A stretch of 64,000 nucleotides of DNA from the NCBI GenBank assembly GCA_012517855.1, contig JAAYUD010000067.1, forward strand, positions 100,802 to 164,801, read 5' to 3'. A program made the translations under genes and the position numbers. Below, one piece after another: positions 1-8,107 of this stretch. The DNA comes from Bacteroidales bacterium (GTDB lineage Bacteria; Bacteroidota; Bacteroidia; Bacteroidales; Bacteroidaceae). Positions within the stretch are counted from its first letter, which is position 1. Every line of letters starts with the position of its first letter. The notes beneath the pieces were generated by a model, which saw nothing but the letters and a program-made list of their open reading frames with translations, ran no database searches and was not told the origin of the DNA.

Positions 1-1
1 T

Positions 2-229
2 TTTATGTCAAAATGGCAAGATATGTTGAAAAAGGGAACACCCGTACCTACGCTGTCGAAAGATAGAGACAAGTACCCTATCGGGCTTTATGAAGGAGCA
101 GGTTATTCTGGTAAAGGAATCTATCGTGCTTCTTATGATTGTAGGATGCGTACAAACGAATGCCCTACTTTTTGTCCTGTTTGTCGAAGGGCTTTACAGC
201 GAATGATAGATTTTTATACTGTGCCATAA
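2..229 (+). CDS. Peptidase M64 family protein, C-terminal end (partial)
   Basis: The reading frame is open to the left edge, so only the last ~75 residues are present and the first ATG at base 5 is internal. The tail carries YPIGLYEGAGYSGKGIYRA followed by a Cys-rich stretch (CRMRTNECPTFCPVC), which is the conserved C-terminal block of secreted M64 (IgA-protease-like) metallopeptidases common in Bacteroides. The zinc site lies outside the window, so activity cannot be judged. It ends 66 bases before pepT with no hairpin between. Confidence 0.75.
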   Translation, partial: FMSKWQDMLKKGTPVPTLSKDRDKYPIGLYEGAGYSGKGIYRASYDCRMRTNECPTFCPVCRRALQRMIDFYTVP

Positions 230-295
230 TTAAATATATTGGGGCATTTATTTAGAAATAGTTTTAGTATCTTTACGTAATAAAAATAAAATAAT

Positions 296-1522
296 ATGAA
301 TCAGTTAGTAGAACGCTTTTTAAAGTATGTAAGTTATGATACGCAAAGCGATGAACTTACTGGCCTCACCCCGAGTACTCCGGGGCAAATGGTCTTCGCC
401 AATTATTTAAAATCGGAATTAGAATCTTTGGGCTTTTCCGAAATAAGTCTTGACGATAATGGTTATCTCTTTGCTACTTTGCCTGCTAATACCGATAAGC
501 AGATTCCTGTTATCGGATTTATAGCTCATATGGATACTAGTCCTGATATGAGTGGAAAAAATGTTTCTCCTCGTATTGTCGAGAAATATGATGGTAAAGA
601 TATTGTCTTGTGTGCAGAAGAGAAAATTATTCTTTCTCCGAAACAGTTTCCTGAGCTTCTTGATCACCAAGGAGAAGATATTATTGTTACCGATGGGAAA
701 ACCTTATTGGGCGCTGATGATAAGGCGGGGATCGCTTCTATTGTTTCTGCATTGGTTTATTTGAAAGAACATCCTGAAATCAAACACGGTAAAATTCGTA
801 TAGGATTCAACCCTGACGAGGAAATAGGCCTCGGCGCCCATAAATTTGATGTCGAAAAGTTCGGTTGTGAGTGGGCTTATACGATGGATGGTGGAGAATT
901 GGGCGAACTGGAATACGAGAATTTTAATGCTGCTTCGGCAAAGGTTATGTTTAAAGGCTGCAATGTTCATCCGGGATATGCCAAACATAAAATGGTGAAT
1001 TCTATTCGAGTTGCCAACCAATTTATAGAAATGTTGCCTCGACATGAGACTCCCGAACATACAGAAGGTTATGAAGGATTTTATCATTTGGTAGGTATTA
1101 AAGGTGATGTGGAGAATACTGTATTGAATTATATTATCAGAGATCATAATCGCAATCGCTTTGAAGATCGCAAGAAAGAAATGCTGCATCTGGTGCGTAA
1201 AATAAATGCAGAATTCGGGGAAGGAACTGCTACGGTAGAATTACATGATCAGTATTATAATATGCGAGAGCAGATTGAACCTGTGATGCACGTCGTTGAT
1301 ATTGCATACAAAGCAATGGAAAAAGCTGGTATCCCGCCTAAAGTGCAACCTATTCGTGGTGGTACGGATGGTGCGCAACTTTCTTTCAAGGGCTTGCCTT
1401 GTCCGAATATTTTTGCCGGCGGATTAAATTTTCATGGACGTTATGAGTTCTTACCTATCCCTAACTTATTGAAGGCTAAAGACACGATATTAAATATAAT
1501 TCAATTAACTGCTAATAAATAA
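296..1522 (+). CDS. pepT: Peptidase T (tripeptide aminopeptidase, M20B)
   Basis: Cytoplasmic zinc exopeptidase that removes the N-terminal residue of tripeptides, releasing amino acids from imported peptides. The 408-residue length is normal for PepT. Metal-site motifs are visible in order: HMDTSPD (H78, D80), GADDKAG (bridging D141-D142), NPDEEIG (E175-E176), and near the C-terminus [10 protein letters not shown] followed by [11 protein letters not shown] with the last metal-site His. The ATG at 296 follows an A-rich leader; a TATCTTTA sequence near 269 is a weak -7 candidate. The gene is followed after 21 bases by gcvT in the same direction, so the two probably share a transcript ending at the hairpin at 2669. 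Confidence 0.95.
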   Translation: MNQLVERFLKYVSYDTQSDELTGLTPSTPGQMVFANYLKSELESLGFSEISLDDNGYLFATLPANTDKQIPVIGFIAHMDTSPDMSGKNVSPRIVEKYDGKDIVLCAEEKIILSPKQFPELLDHQGEDIIVTDGKTLLGADDKAGIASIVSALVYLKEHPEIKHGKIRIGFNPDEEIGLGAHKFDVEKFGCEWAYTMDGGELGELEYENFNAASAKVMFKGCNVHPGYAKHKMVNSIRVANQFIEMLPRHETPEHTEGYEGFYHLVGIKGDVENTVLNYIIRDHNRNRFEDRKKEMLHLVRKINAEFGEGTATVELHDQYYNMREQIEPVMHVVDIAYKAMEKAGIPPKVQPIRGGTDGAQLSFKGLPCPNIFAGGLNFHGRYEFLPIPNLLKAKDTILNIIQLTANK

Positions 1523-1543
1523 ATTAAAAACAACCATCTAAAG

Positions 1544-2638
1544 ATGAAAACAACTCCGTTTACCGAAACTCATATTGCTCTAGGAGCAAAAATGGAAGAT
1601 TTCGCGGGCTATAATATGCCTATTCAATACAAAAAAGGTATTATTGAAGAGCATATGGCTGTTGTGAATAGCATTGGCGTCTTTGACGTATCCCATATGG
1701 GCGAATTTTGGGTGAAAGGTCCGCAAGCGTTGCCTTTTTTGCAAGCTATCACTTCCAACAATGTTGCTGTCCTTACTCCCGGCAAAATTCAATATTCTTG
1801 TTTCCCAAATGAACAAGGCGGTATCGTCGATGATCTTTTAGTCTATTGCTACGAGTCAGAGAAATATTTGCTTGTAGTAAATGCTGCTAATATTGAAAAG
1901 GATTGGAACTGGTGTGTTTCGCATAACGAACTGGGGGCACAACTAGAGAACTCCTCTGATCGTATGGCTCAACTCGCTATTCAAGGTCCAAATGCTATCA
2001 AGGCATTACAGAAGCTCACAGACATAGATCTTTATAATATACCTTATTATACTTTTGTGGTGGGAGAGATGGCAAATATTCCTAATATCATTATATCAAA
2101 TACAGGTTATACTGGCGCCGGAGGCTTTGAACTTTATTTTTATCCGGAAGTTGCTATAAAGATATGGAATGCAATATTCGAAGCTGGTGCTGAATTTGAT
2201 ATTCAACCTGTAGGGTTAGGTGCTCGTGATACACTTCGTCTAGAAATGGGCTTCTGCCTTTATGGCCATGATTTAAATGATACAACATCACCAATTGAAG
2301 CGGGACTAGGTTGGATTACTAAATTTGTTGATGGTAAGAATTTTATAAACCGCGTAGCTCTTGAAAAGCAAAAAAATGAAGGCGTAGTTCGTAAGCTTGT
2401 TGGTTTTAAAATGATTGATCGTGGCATTCCTCGTCAACATTATGCATTACTTAATGCTGAAGGTGATCAAATAGGAGAGGTCACTAGTGGTACGATGTCG
2501 CCAGTCCTTAAGCAAGGAATAGGTATGGGATATGTAAAGCCTGAATATAGTAAGGTTGGTACGGAAATCTATATTGACAATCGTGGACGTAAGCTGAAAG
2601 CTGAAGTTGTTAAGCCTCCTTTCCGTCCAAAAAATTAG
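1544..2638 (+). CDS. gcvT: Aminomethyltransferase, T protein of the glycine cleavage system
   Basis: Transfers the methylene group from the aminomethyl-lipoyl arm of H protein to tetrahydrofolate and releases ammonia. The 364-residue length matches the family. Recognisable blocks are the N-terminal [28 protein letters not shown], the folate-domain [12 protein letters not shown] and [18 protein letters not shown], and the C-terminal barrel ending [16 protein letters not shown]. The other gcv genes (gcvH, gcvP) are not in the window, so the system is dispersed. It lies 21 bases after pepT and is followed by a strong terminator. Confidence 0.95.
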   Translation: MKTTPFTETHIALGAKMEDFAGYNMPIQYKKGIIEEHMAVVNSIGVFDVSHMGEFWVKGPQALPFLQAITSNNVAVLTPGKIQYSCFPNEQGGIVDDLLVYCYESEKYLLVVNAANIEKDWNWCVSHNELGAQLENSSDRMAQLAIQGPNAIKALQKLTDIDLYNIPYYTFVVGEMANIPNIIISNTGYTGAGGFELYFYPEVAIKIWNAIFEAGAEFDIQPVGLGARDTLRLEMGFCLYGHDLNDTTSPIEAGLGWITKFVDGKNFINRVALEKQKNEGVVRKLVGFKMIDRGIPRQHYALLNAEGDQIGEVTSGTMSPVLKQGIGMGYVKPEYSKVGTEIYIDNRGRKLKAEVVKPPFRPKN

Positions 2639-2668
2639 AATAAAATTAAGAAAATACTTATATGTTTT

Positions 2669-2702
2669 CCCCGATTGATATTCAATCGGGGCTTTTTGTT
2701 TT
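2669..2702 (+). terminator. Rho-independent terminator of pepT-gcvT
   Basis: A perfect 10-bp stem, CCCCGATTGA / TCAATCGGGG (2669-2678 and 2682-2691), with a TAT loop, is followed by CTTTTTGTTTT. It starts 31 bases after the gcvT stop codon. Confidence 0.9.
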
Positions 2703-3143
2703 CAATAGAAATGGGCAAAGAATATTCGAACCGGTGAGAAAGAAACTTGTAAAGAAATTATTTAAATAATAGCTGTCACATTTTATAAGTATTATGAATG
2801 GAACTACAATGTCTTTTATCACAAGAAAAAACTAACGTATGTCGCTGTAATAACTAACGGAAGTTACTGCGGTAACTAACAGAAGTTATTCAGACAACTA
2901 ACGTTAGTTTCTTCTACAACATCCGTTAGTTACGGCGATAACATACGTTAGTTTTTCTAGGTGCTAATAATTATATGTTTTAGGCATCATTTTACTTCTA
3001 ATTTCACTATGAGCCTGATTTTAGAAAAGAGTAATTGCTTCTTTGAAAATAAGCTTGAAATGTTTAAAAATATGTCTTTAAAACAGGTCGCTAAACAGTG
3101 CTATTTAGTAAAAGGACTTGTCTCGAGCTGAGGAAAGAATCTA
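2703..3143. other. Gene-free spacer between gcvT and the GH20 gene
   Basis: Separates two convergent units. The only structure seen is the 130-bp palindromic element at 2827-2956; the remainder is A+T-rich with no supported reading frame and no recognised RNA. Confidence 0.6.
2827..2956. repeat. AACTAACG-type palindromic intergenic element, copy 1
   Basis: A 130-bp element bounded by a perfect 15-bp terminal inverted repeat (AAAAACTAACGTATG at 2827-2841 and its complement at 2942-2956). Inside, variants of TAACTAACGGAAGTTA and the palindrome AACTAACGTTAGTT alternate with short spacers. It is closely related to the element at 19736-19870 and shares words with those at 16995, 40106 and 40431. 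No coding capacity. Confidence 0.75.
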
Positions 3144-5267
3144 TTAATGTCGGTTTACAATAATCTCGTCGGTAAATATCCACCCGCCATAAGTATTACT
3201 ACTATGTGCCTGATAGCGGATATATCTTCCACTAACATTTCCTTTCCATGTATAACTTTTTATAAAGAAACTTGGTTCTTTGTCGACTTTGAATTCTTGC
3301 TTATCTATTTGTTTGAAGTTTATGCCATCGTCTGAGGTCGAAATAATTATTTCTGCGGGAGCGAAAACATAGGGGCCTGATGATTGCATAAAATCGGCAC
3401 TTATATCATGTATGTCGATTGTTTTTTCCATATCAATGGTTACATCAACTTTATTGTGTGCAATAAAACCTTGCCATGCACCATCTCCATAACTCCAATC
3501 CCCACGCTTGCCATCTGTAAGAGTTGAATCTCCATTAGCTTTGTAACGTTGACTATAAGGAGAATTGTACTGTACTTTTTTACCTATAGCATCATGCATG
3601 ACCAAATTCATTGATTCTTTGCGATGCCCTTCTTCTTGTTCCAAATCAAATACATTATATCCTTTTAAAGCCAGGTACTTGTTGGCTTCCAAAACACGAG
3701 CTCTAAAGTTCTCGTATGTACGTCCAATAACGCCTGGTTTCGTCCATCCGACTTCAGAAATTGCCAATATTCTGGGGAATATCATATAATCAGCATGTCT
3801 TGCTGTTGCAATATGCTCTGTCCATAAATTAGCTTGTAGCCCATCAATATACAAAGAGGCTGGCGTGTTTTTCAAACTGTCAGGTATGGGTTCGTAAGAA
3901 TAAACTTTATCGAGTGGGAGATATCCTCCATTAGACGTTGGTTGTTTCTCGGGAGCATCTTGTACATTGTTAATGTAGCAATAAGCTTCGGGTGTCATGA
4001 TTGCATGATGTCCCGACTTTGCAGCTTCTATTCCTCCTTGTTCACCTCGCCAAGACATAACTGTGGCTTTTGGCGCTAATTTGCCTTCTAATATTTCGTC
4101 CCATCCAAGTAGCTTACGTCCACGGGAGTTGAGAAATCTTTCTATTCGGCATATCAAGTAGCTTTGTAGCTCTTCTTCATTCTTCAAATGCTCTTCTTTC
4201 ATTCTTTTCTGACACAACGGACATGCTTTCCATGCATTTTTTCCTGCTTCGTCGCCGCCAATATGTATGTATTCAGATGGGAAAAGTTTAAGAACTTCTT
4301 TCAATACGTTTTCTAAAAAACGAAATGTGATTTCTTTGCCTATACAGAATTCTCCATTTTGATAAGGCTTTCCCGAACAAGATAATTCAGGATAAGCATA
4401 AAGAACTTCTTCGCTATGCCCCGGCATTTCTATTTCTGGTATGATCGTAATATGACGTAGGGCTGCATATTTAACGATTTCTTTAATGTCATGTTGAGTA
4501 TAATATCCGCCATAACTATCTTTATTGTCTTTTTTGCAATAAAGTCTATTACCATTTACCCACCATTTATTCCAGTCGGATTCTGTCCTATAGGCAGTCT
4601 CCTCGGTTAATTTCGGATACTTTTTTATTTGTATTCTCCATCCTGCAGCGTCTGTCAGATGTAGGTGGAAGTAGTTTATTTTAAAGTAGGCTAGTGCGTC
4701 AATTTGTTTAAAAATGAATTCTTTTGGAAAAAAATGACGAGAAACATCAAGCATAAGCCCACGATATTTAAAGCGTGGATAGTCTATGATCTCTGCACAC
4801 GAAACGCTGGAGGTCGTTGCTGAAGTATGTCGGGTGAGTTGCAGCAGAGACTGTATTCCATAAAATAGACCTATTGCATCTGATGCTGTGATTCCTATTT
4901 GCTCAGAAGAAATATTGAGCGTATACTTCTGTTTGTCAATATCGGAAGAGTTTTTACCTTTTTCATTTTTCTTCTCAGTAGTAATATTTAATTTGATGAT
5001 GTTTTTGTTGTCCTTTGCTCCACCAATTAAGAATTCATAAGGTAGTGTCTGCAAATATTTTCGCATCATTCGTTTTCCTTTTCCTTTCAGGTTCATGTAA
5101 AGCTTGGTGCTTTCATTTATGGTAAAATGTCCCTCTTCTATTTTCATCGATTGTGGGAGGGGAATGATCGATTGTGATCTCACGAGGATAGGTTTATAGC
5201 ATAGGCAGATGATAATGCATATTGATAAAATAGAGAACCTATTAATATAATGGCTTGTGATCTTCAT
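3144..5267 (-). CDS. Secreted beta-N-acetylhexosaminidase, GH20
   Basis: Hydrolyses terminal beta-linked GlcNAc/GalNAc from glycans, probably in the periplasm or on the cell surface. The 707-residue product starts with a hydrophobic signal peptide (about 1-32), followed by the GH20b alpha/beta domain (about 35-165) and the GH20 barrel (about 168-510). HIGGDEAGKNAW carries the catalytic pair D339-E340; E340 is the acid/base and D339 orients the substrate acetamido group. The C-terminal ~130 residues look like an F5/8 type C (discoidin) carbohydrate-binding domain. No SusC/D neighbours; the gene stands alone downstream of the accessory island. A -7 motif (minus-strand TATCTTTG) is at 5312-5319. 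Confidence 0.92.
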   Translation of the reverse strand: MKITSHYINRFSILSICIIICLCYKPILVRSQSIIPLPQSMKIEEGHFTINESTKLYMNLKGKGKRMMRKYLQTLPYEFLIGGAKDNKNIIKLNITTEKKNEKGKNSSDIDKQKYTLNISSEQIGITASDAIGLFYGIQSLLQLTRHTSATTSSVSCAEIIDYPRFKYRGLMLDVSRHFFPKEFIFKQIDALAYFKINYFHLHLTDAAGWRIQIKKYPKLTEETAYRTESDWNKWWVNGNRLYCKKDNKDSYGGYYTQHDIKEIVKYAALRHITIIPEIEMPGHSEEVLYAYPELSCSGKPYQNGEFCIGKEITFRFLENVLKEVLKLFPSEYIHIGGDEAGKNAWKACPLCQKRMKEEHLKNEEELQSYLICRIERFLNSRGRKLLGWDEILEGKLAPKATVMSWRGEQGGIEAAKSGHHAIMTPEAYCYINNVQDAPEKQPTSNGGYLPLDKVYSYEPIPDSLKNTPASLYIDGLQANLWTEHIATARHADYMIFPRILAISEVGWTKPGVIGRTYENFRARVLEANKYLALKGYNVFDLEQEEGHRKESMNLVMHDAIGKKVQYNSPYSQRYKANGDSTLTDGKRGDWSYGDGAWQGFIAHNKVDVTIDMEKTIDIHDISADFMQSSGPYVFAPAEIIISTSDDGINFKQIDKQEFKVDKEPSFFIKSYTWKGNVSGRYIRYQAHSSNTYGGWIFTDEIIVNRH

Positions 5268-5311
5268 GGTCTGAAATGAATTAAAAATATTTCAATAAAT
5301 AAATCTCTATG

Positions 5312-5319
5312 CAAAGATA
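5312..5319 (-). promoter_or_regulatory. Candidate -7 element for the GH20 gene
   Basis: Minus-strand TATCTTTG fits TAnnTTTG and lies 45 bases upstream of the start codon. A minus-strand TTTG is found at 5343-5346 but the 23-base spacing is longer than usual. Confidence 0.5.
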
Positions 5320-5475
5320 TTTTCTTTACCTAGTTGCTAGTACAAAGGTAAGTATTTTAACTGAAAGTCAATCGTAAAAGAGAAAAATTGTTACTATGTG
5401 TTTTTAAACTATTATAAGAGATCGAAGAGGACTCTATTTGTTACCATATAAAAATAGTTGAATTATATTTTGTAG

Positions 5476-6798
5476 TCAATTATCATGCTTGTGTTTGATA
5501 TTGAATCTTGAGTATTTATAAATATGATTTTTATTAATAAGAAAATTGATACGTAAATGGAAATCAATATCTGTTTGTGGATTTATTAAATAACTTAAAT
5601 CTAGATTTTTTATATGATACCATTCCATTATTGATGATTGAAAAATAGCAATTTTAAAGATCCCTTTCCCTCTGGAAAAGTTATATTCACACTTATCTAT
5701 ACTATTGCAGATATTAGTTAATGAATTATTGTCAAATATTATTTCTGGCTTGAAATCTGATTCAATGCCCATATTATCGACAATTTTAAAATTAGAAAAT
5801 TCTTCTATGAAAAGTTCAAATAATTGTTTTTCCCATTTTCTGAATAAGTTGTAAGGACTTCTAAAATAGTAACATCTATAGTTGCCTTTTTCAATCGAAC
5901 CGATAGAAAAGCTAGCAAATTTTTGATCTGGATGGTCATGTATGTCTTTTTGTGATATACTAATACTTTGAAATACATCAATAATCATTTGTACTATTGT
6001 TTTGGTTGTTTCGCTTGGTATATAATGAATTATCATTTCAGCTAAATAACTGTTGTCAATATCATCTATTATTATTTTATATTTTCTTAAGAATTTATTA
6101 TATCCATGGTTATATGGATTTCTAGGGTCGCTTGAGATGAAACTTCCTGTTAAAAACTCACCGAATTTCTTATATGATATCTCTTTTAAATCTTTGGCTT
6201 CTAATTTGAGATCAAAAGATTTTGGTATCATATTTTTTATTTGTTGCAAAAGATCGTTTAAGATAATCTGTTCATTCATCACATTTAATTCTTTCTCTTT
6301 TACATTAAGAGCGAATGTTACCCCTAGGGGAATAGAATAAGGGGAGTCGAGCAAGGAAAATAACGATCTGATATTAATATTCACTTGCAAAACGACAAAA
6401 ACTTTTTTATTGTCTATCCTTTTTATATATTTCTTTATGTAGTGATATACAATGTTGTTTAAAAGAAATTTGTTTGATGTTGTAATATTAGTCAAGTTTC
6501 TTGATGTGAAAGTACAATAAGTTTGGCATATAGCTTTATATAGTGCATTATTTACTGCTTTCTCTTCAGAGTCCTCTAATGCAGAAATGATAAGTGAGAT
6601 TTTATCACTTTTTATAGACTCTTTCGGATCGGTTGACATTCTCTTTGATGTGGTTTCATCATTGAGAATAGGATATATATTTTCATTTTGGACTAATTTA
6701 AGTTGTCTTTTTTTTAATAATAGTTCCTTTCTAAAGGAAACGTAATGAATAAAATGTTGATTGATTCGCTGCATAAAATAAGCTATATATGTTCTCAT
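5476..6798 (-). CDS. Uncharacterised 440-aa protein, last gene of the phase-variable operon
   Basis: I do not recognise the family. It has no signal peptide, no transmembrane segment and no obvious enzyme motif. It is rich in Lys, Ile, Asn and Ser, with a basic N-terminus and tail (SRFNIKHKHDN) and mixed helix/strand character throughout. Codon and base use are strongly A+T-biased like the next two upstream genes and unlike the flanking housekeeping genes, suggesting recent acquisition. It begins 63 bases after the NusG-like gene and is probably cotranscribed with it, so expression should follow the inversion state of 7765-8043. It is the only large product in the switch-controlled unit and is therefore the likely effector. 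Confidence 0.7.
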   Translation of the reverse strand: MRTYIAYFMQRINQHFIHYVSFRKELLLKKRQLKLVQNENIYPILNDETTSKRMSTDPKESIKSDKISLIISALEDSEEKAVNNALYKAICQTYCTFTSRNLTNITTSNKFLLNNIVYHYIKKYIKRIDNKKVFVVLQVNINIRSLFSLLDSPYSIPLGVTFALNVKEKELNVMNEQIILNDLLQQIKNMIPKSFDLKLEAKDLKEISYKKFGEFLTGSFISSDPRNPYNHGYNKFLRKYKIIIDDIDNSYLAEMIIHYIPSETTKTIVQMIIDVFQSISISQKDIHDHPDQKFASFSIGSIEKGNYRCYYFRSPYNLFRKWEKQLFELFIEEFSNFKIVDNMGIESDFKPEIIFDNNSLTNICNSIDKCEYNFSRGKGIFKIAIFQSSIMEWYHIKNLDLSYLINPQTDIDFHLRINFLINKNHIYKYSRFNIKHKHDN

Positions 6799-6861
6799 AA
6801 ATATTTTATTAACCTGTAAACAATTTTAATGTGTTAGATGATTGTATTATAAATTATTGAG

Positions 6862-7329
6862 TTATACATTTAGATGCTTCTTTGTCTTTTTGTTTTCTGC
6901 AATTAAATGGTCTATTATTTGAATAATCTTTTTTAAATGTAGATTAGCAGACTTTATTTCTTTTACTTGATAATTAGATAAAATGAATGGGGCATCTTGA
7001 TTTGGTACTCGAAGATATCTACAAAAAGGGGCTTCTTTTAATATTTTAGATAACTCTGCCTGGCTTATATTAATAAATATAGTCATAGGAATTATAGGAG
7101 ATATATTCCTTAATCCGTATTTTTTTTCTCTTTTTTCTCCTGGTAAGAAAAATTCAATTTTCATTCGGTTAAGTAAATCACATGTTTTTTCTTCTTTATA
7201 TCTTTGCACTTGAATTATTAACCATTTTCTGTCTGTATGTCGAATAAATAGATCTTTTGTATTGGATTTAAATTCTTCATTTGCTATTGGTAAAGCTCTG
7301 TTTTTTATTTCTTGAATATTTTTTTTCAT
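6862..7329 (-). CDS. NusG N-terminal-domain protein, UpxY-like antiterminator without KOW
   Basis: Residues about 33-125 read as an NGN domain: RKWLIIQVQRYKEEKTCDLL, then IEFFLPGEKREKKYGLRNIS, IPMTIFINISQAEL and CRYLRVPNQDAPFILSNYQV followed by KEIKSA. This is the order seen in UpxY-type proteins, which bind RNA polymerase and let it pass terminators in the leader of their own operon. At 155 residues the C-terminal KOW domain of usual UpxY/NusG is absent; the tail is a short charged helix. It sits 12 bases after the 115-aa gene and 63 bases before the 440-aa gene. The NGN assignment is by pattern only. Confidence 0.6.
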   Translation of the reverse strand: MKKNIQEIKNRALPIANEEFKSNTKDLFIRHTDRKWLIIQVQRYKEEKTCDLLNRMKIEFFLPGEKREKKYGLRNISPIIPMTIFINISQAELSKILKEAPFCRYLRVPNQDAPFILSNYQVKEIKSANLHLKKIIQIIDHLIAENKKTKKHLNV

Positions 7330-7341
7330 ATATCAACTCTT

Positions 7342-7689
7342 TTATTTTATCTTCATGTGTAATGTGACTATTTGTCTGGATCCCGCAACCGTTTGTATGC
7401 ATACACGAATATTTAAAACATCGCACCATAAAAGATTATATTTTTTAGGAGAAAATCCTTTTATGTAAAGCTTGTTTTTATCTATACGGATAAGTTCAAA
7501 AAAATAGGATATCATACAAAAACCATTTTCGTCAATATCGGCATATTGGATGTCTTCAAAAGAATTTATTAATAACAAAGTAGTATCAAGCAGAAAATAG
7601 TTTTTTAAGTATTTTATAAAGGATAAACAGCTTGTCTTTTCAACACGCCAGAAATTCTCTTTTTTTTCTATTAGAATTACTTGTCTCAT
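7342..7689 (-). CDS. Uncharacterised 115-aa protein, first gene of the phase-variable operon
   Basis: Family not recognised. The predicted soluble protein is beta-rich, with alternating hydrophobic segments (MRQVILIEKKENFWRVEKTS, and VCIQTVAGSRQIVTLHMKIK at the end) and no signal peptide. Its start codon is 75 bases from the left inverted repeat of the switch, with no TAnnTTTG element in that gap, so transcription appears to depend on a promoter delivered by inversion. Base composition matches the two downstream genes. A small regulatory or RNA-binding role is possible but unsupported. Confidence 0.6.
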   Translation of the reverse strand: MRQVILIEKKENFWRVEKTSCLSFIKYLKNYFLLDTTLLLINSFEDIQYADIDENGFCMISYFFELIRIDKNKLYIKGFSPKKYNLLWCDVLNIRVCIQTVAGSRQIVTLHMKIK

Positions 7690-7764
7690 CTTTTTACTAC
7701 CTGTATTTTATCATAAGAATACATTTATTCTGTGTATATAATTCAATGGCCAGAATAGAATCTA

Positions 7765-7789
7765 TTACTTATTAGGTAACGGATTTATA
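7765..7789. repeat. Left inverted repeat (IRL) of the invertible segment
   Basis: A 25-bp sequence beginning TTACTTATTAGGTAACGG, the perfect reverse complement of 8019-8043. Pairing fails at the first base on both sides, so the repeat is exactly 25 bp. The core includes the short dyad GTTACC/GGTAAC context typical of recombinase crossover sites. Confidence 0.9.
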
Positions 7790-7822
7790 TCGTCAGATAT
7801 AAGTAGAAGCGTGTTATTTGTT

Positions 7823-7847
7823 ATTGTGCTAATGAGTTTAGCACAAT
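7823..7847. repeat. Stem-loop inside the invertible segment
   Basis: Perfect 10-bp stem ATTGTGCTAA / TTAGCACAAT with loop TGAGT. It is placed asymmetrically, far from the promoter end. It could be an accessory-protein site or an operator; no T-run follows it on either strand. Confidence 0.55.
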
Positions 7848-7976
7848 GAGTAGATTTTATCTAACAAAAAATATTATAAGGAAAAGAGAACAGGAATATT
7901 AGCATAGAATATCAAAATAGATGTTTTATAGTATTGAAATTGGCAATGAAATGCTATAAAGAAAATATGAAAAAGT

Positions 7977-8007
7977 TTTTATATATAAATTCTTTTATCT
8001 ATTTTTG
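7977..8007 (+). promoter_or_regulatory. Promoter inside the invertible segment
   Basis: The -7 element TATTTTTG (8000-8007) matches TAnnTTTG exactly. TTTT at 7977-7980 occupies the -33 position with a 19-base spacer (3 of 4 matches to TTTG). Predicted start is near 8014, just inside the right inverted repeat. No exact TAnnTTTG is found on the other strand of the segment. Confidence 0.65.
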
Positions 8008-8018
8008 CGAAAATAAAT

Positions 8019-8043
8019 TATAAATCCGTTACCTAATAAGTAA
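8019..8043. repeat. Right inverted repeat (IRR) of the invertible segment
   Basis: Perfect 25-bp reverse complement of 7765-7789, reading TATAAATCCGTTACCTAATA at its start. It ends 64 bases before the stop codon of the convergently placed recombinase gene. Confidence 0.9.
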
Positions 8044-8107
8044 CAGCGTTTTTATATTTTGTCATATTCATCTTTGTTAAGAGTGAAAAGTATCATATTT
8101 ATTTTGG

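Larger units (their letters stand above)
7790..8018. other. 229-bp putative invertible promoter segment (OFF orientation as read)
   Basis: Bounded by perfect 25-bp inverted repeats and adjacent to a tyrosine recombinase gene. It has no coding capacity, holds one Bacteroides-type promoter near its right end aimed rightward (7977-8007), and a 10-bp stem-loop near its left end (7823-7847). As read, the promoter points into the 3' side of the recombinase gene, antisense. Inversion would place its -7 element at about 7801-7808 facing the 115-aa/NusG-like/440-aa operon, with a leader near 100 nt. Inversion itself is inferred, not observed. Confidence 0.8.
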
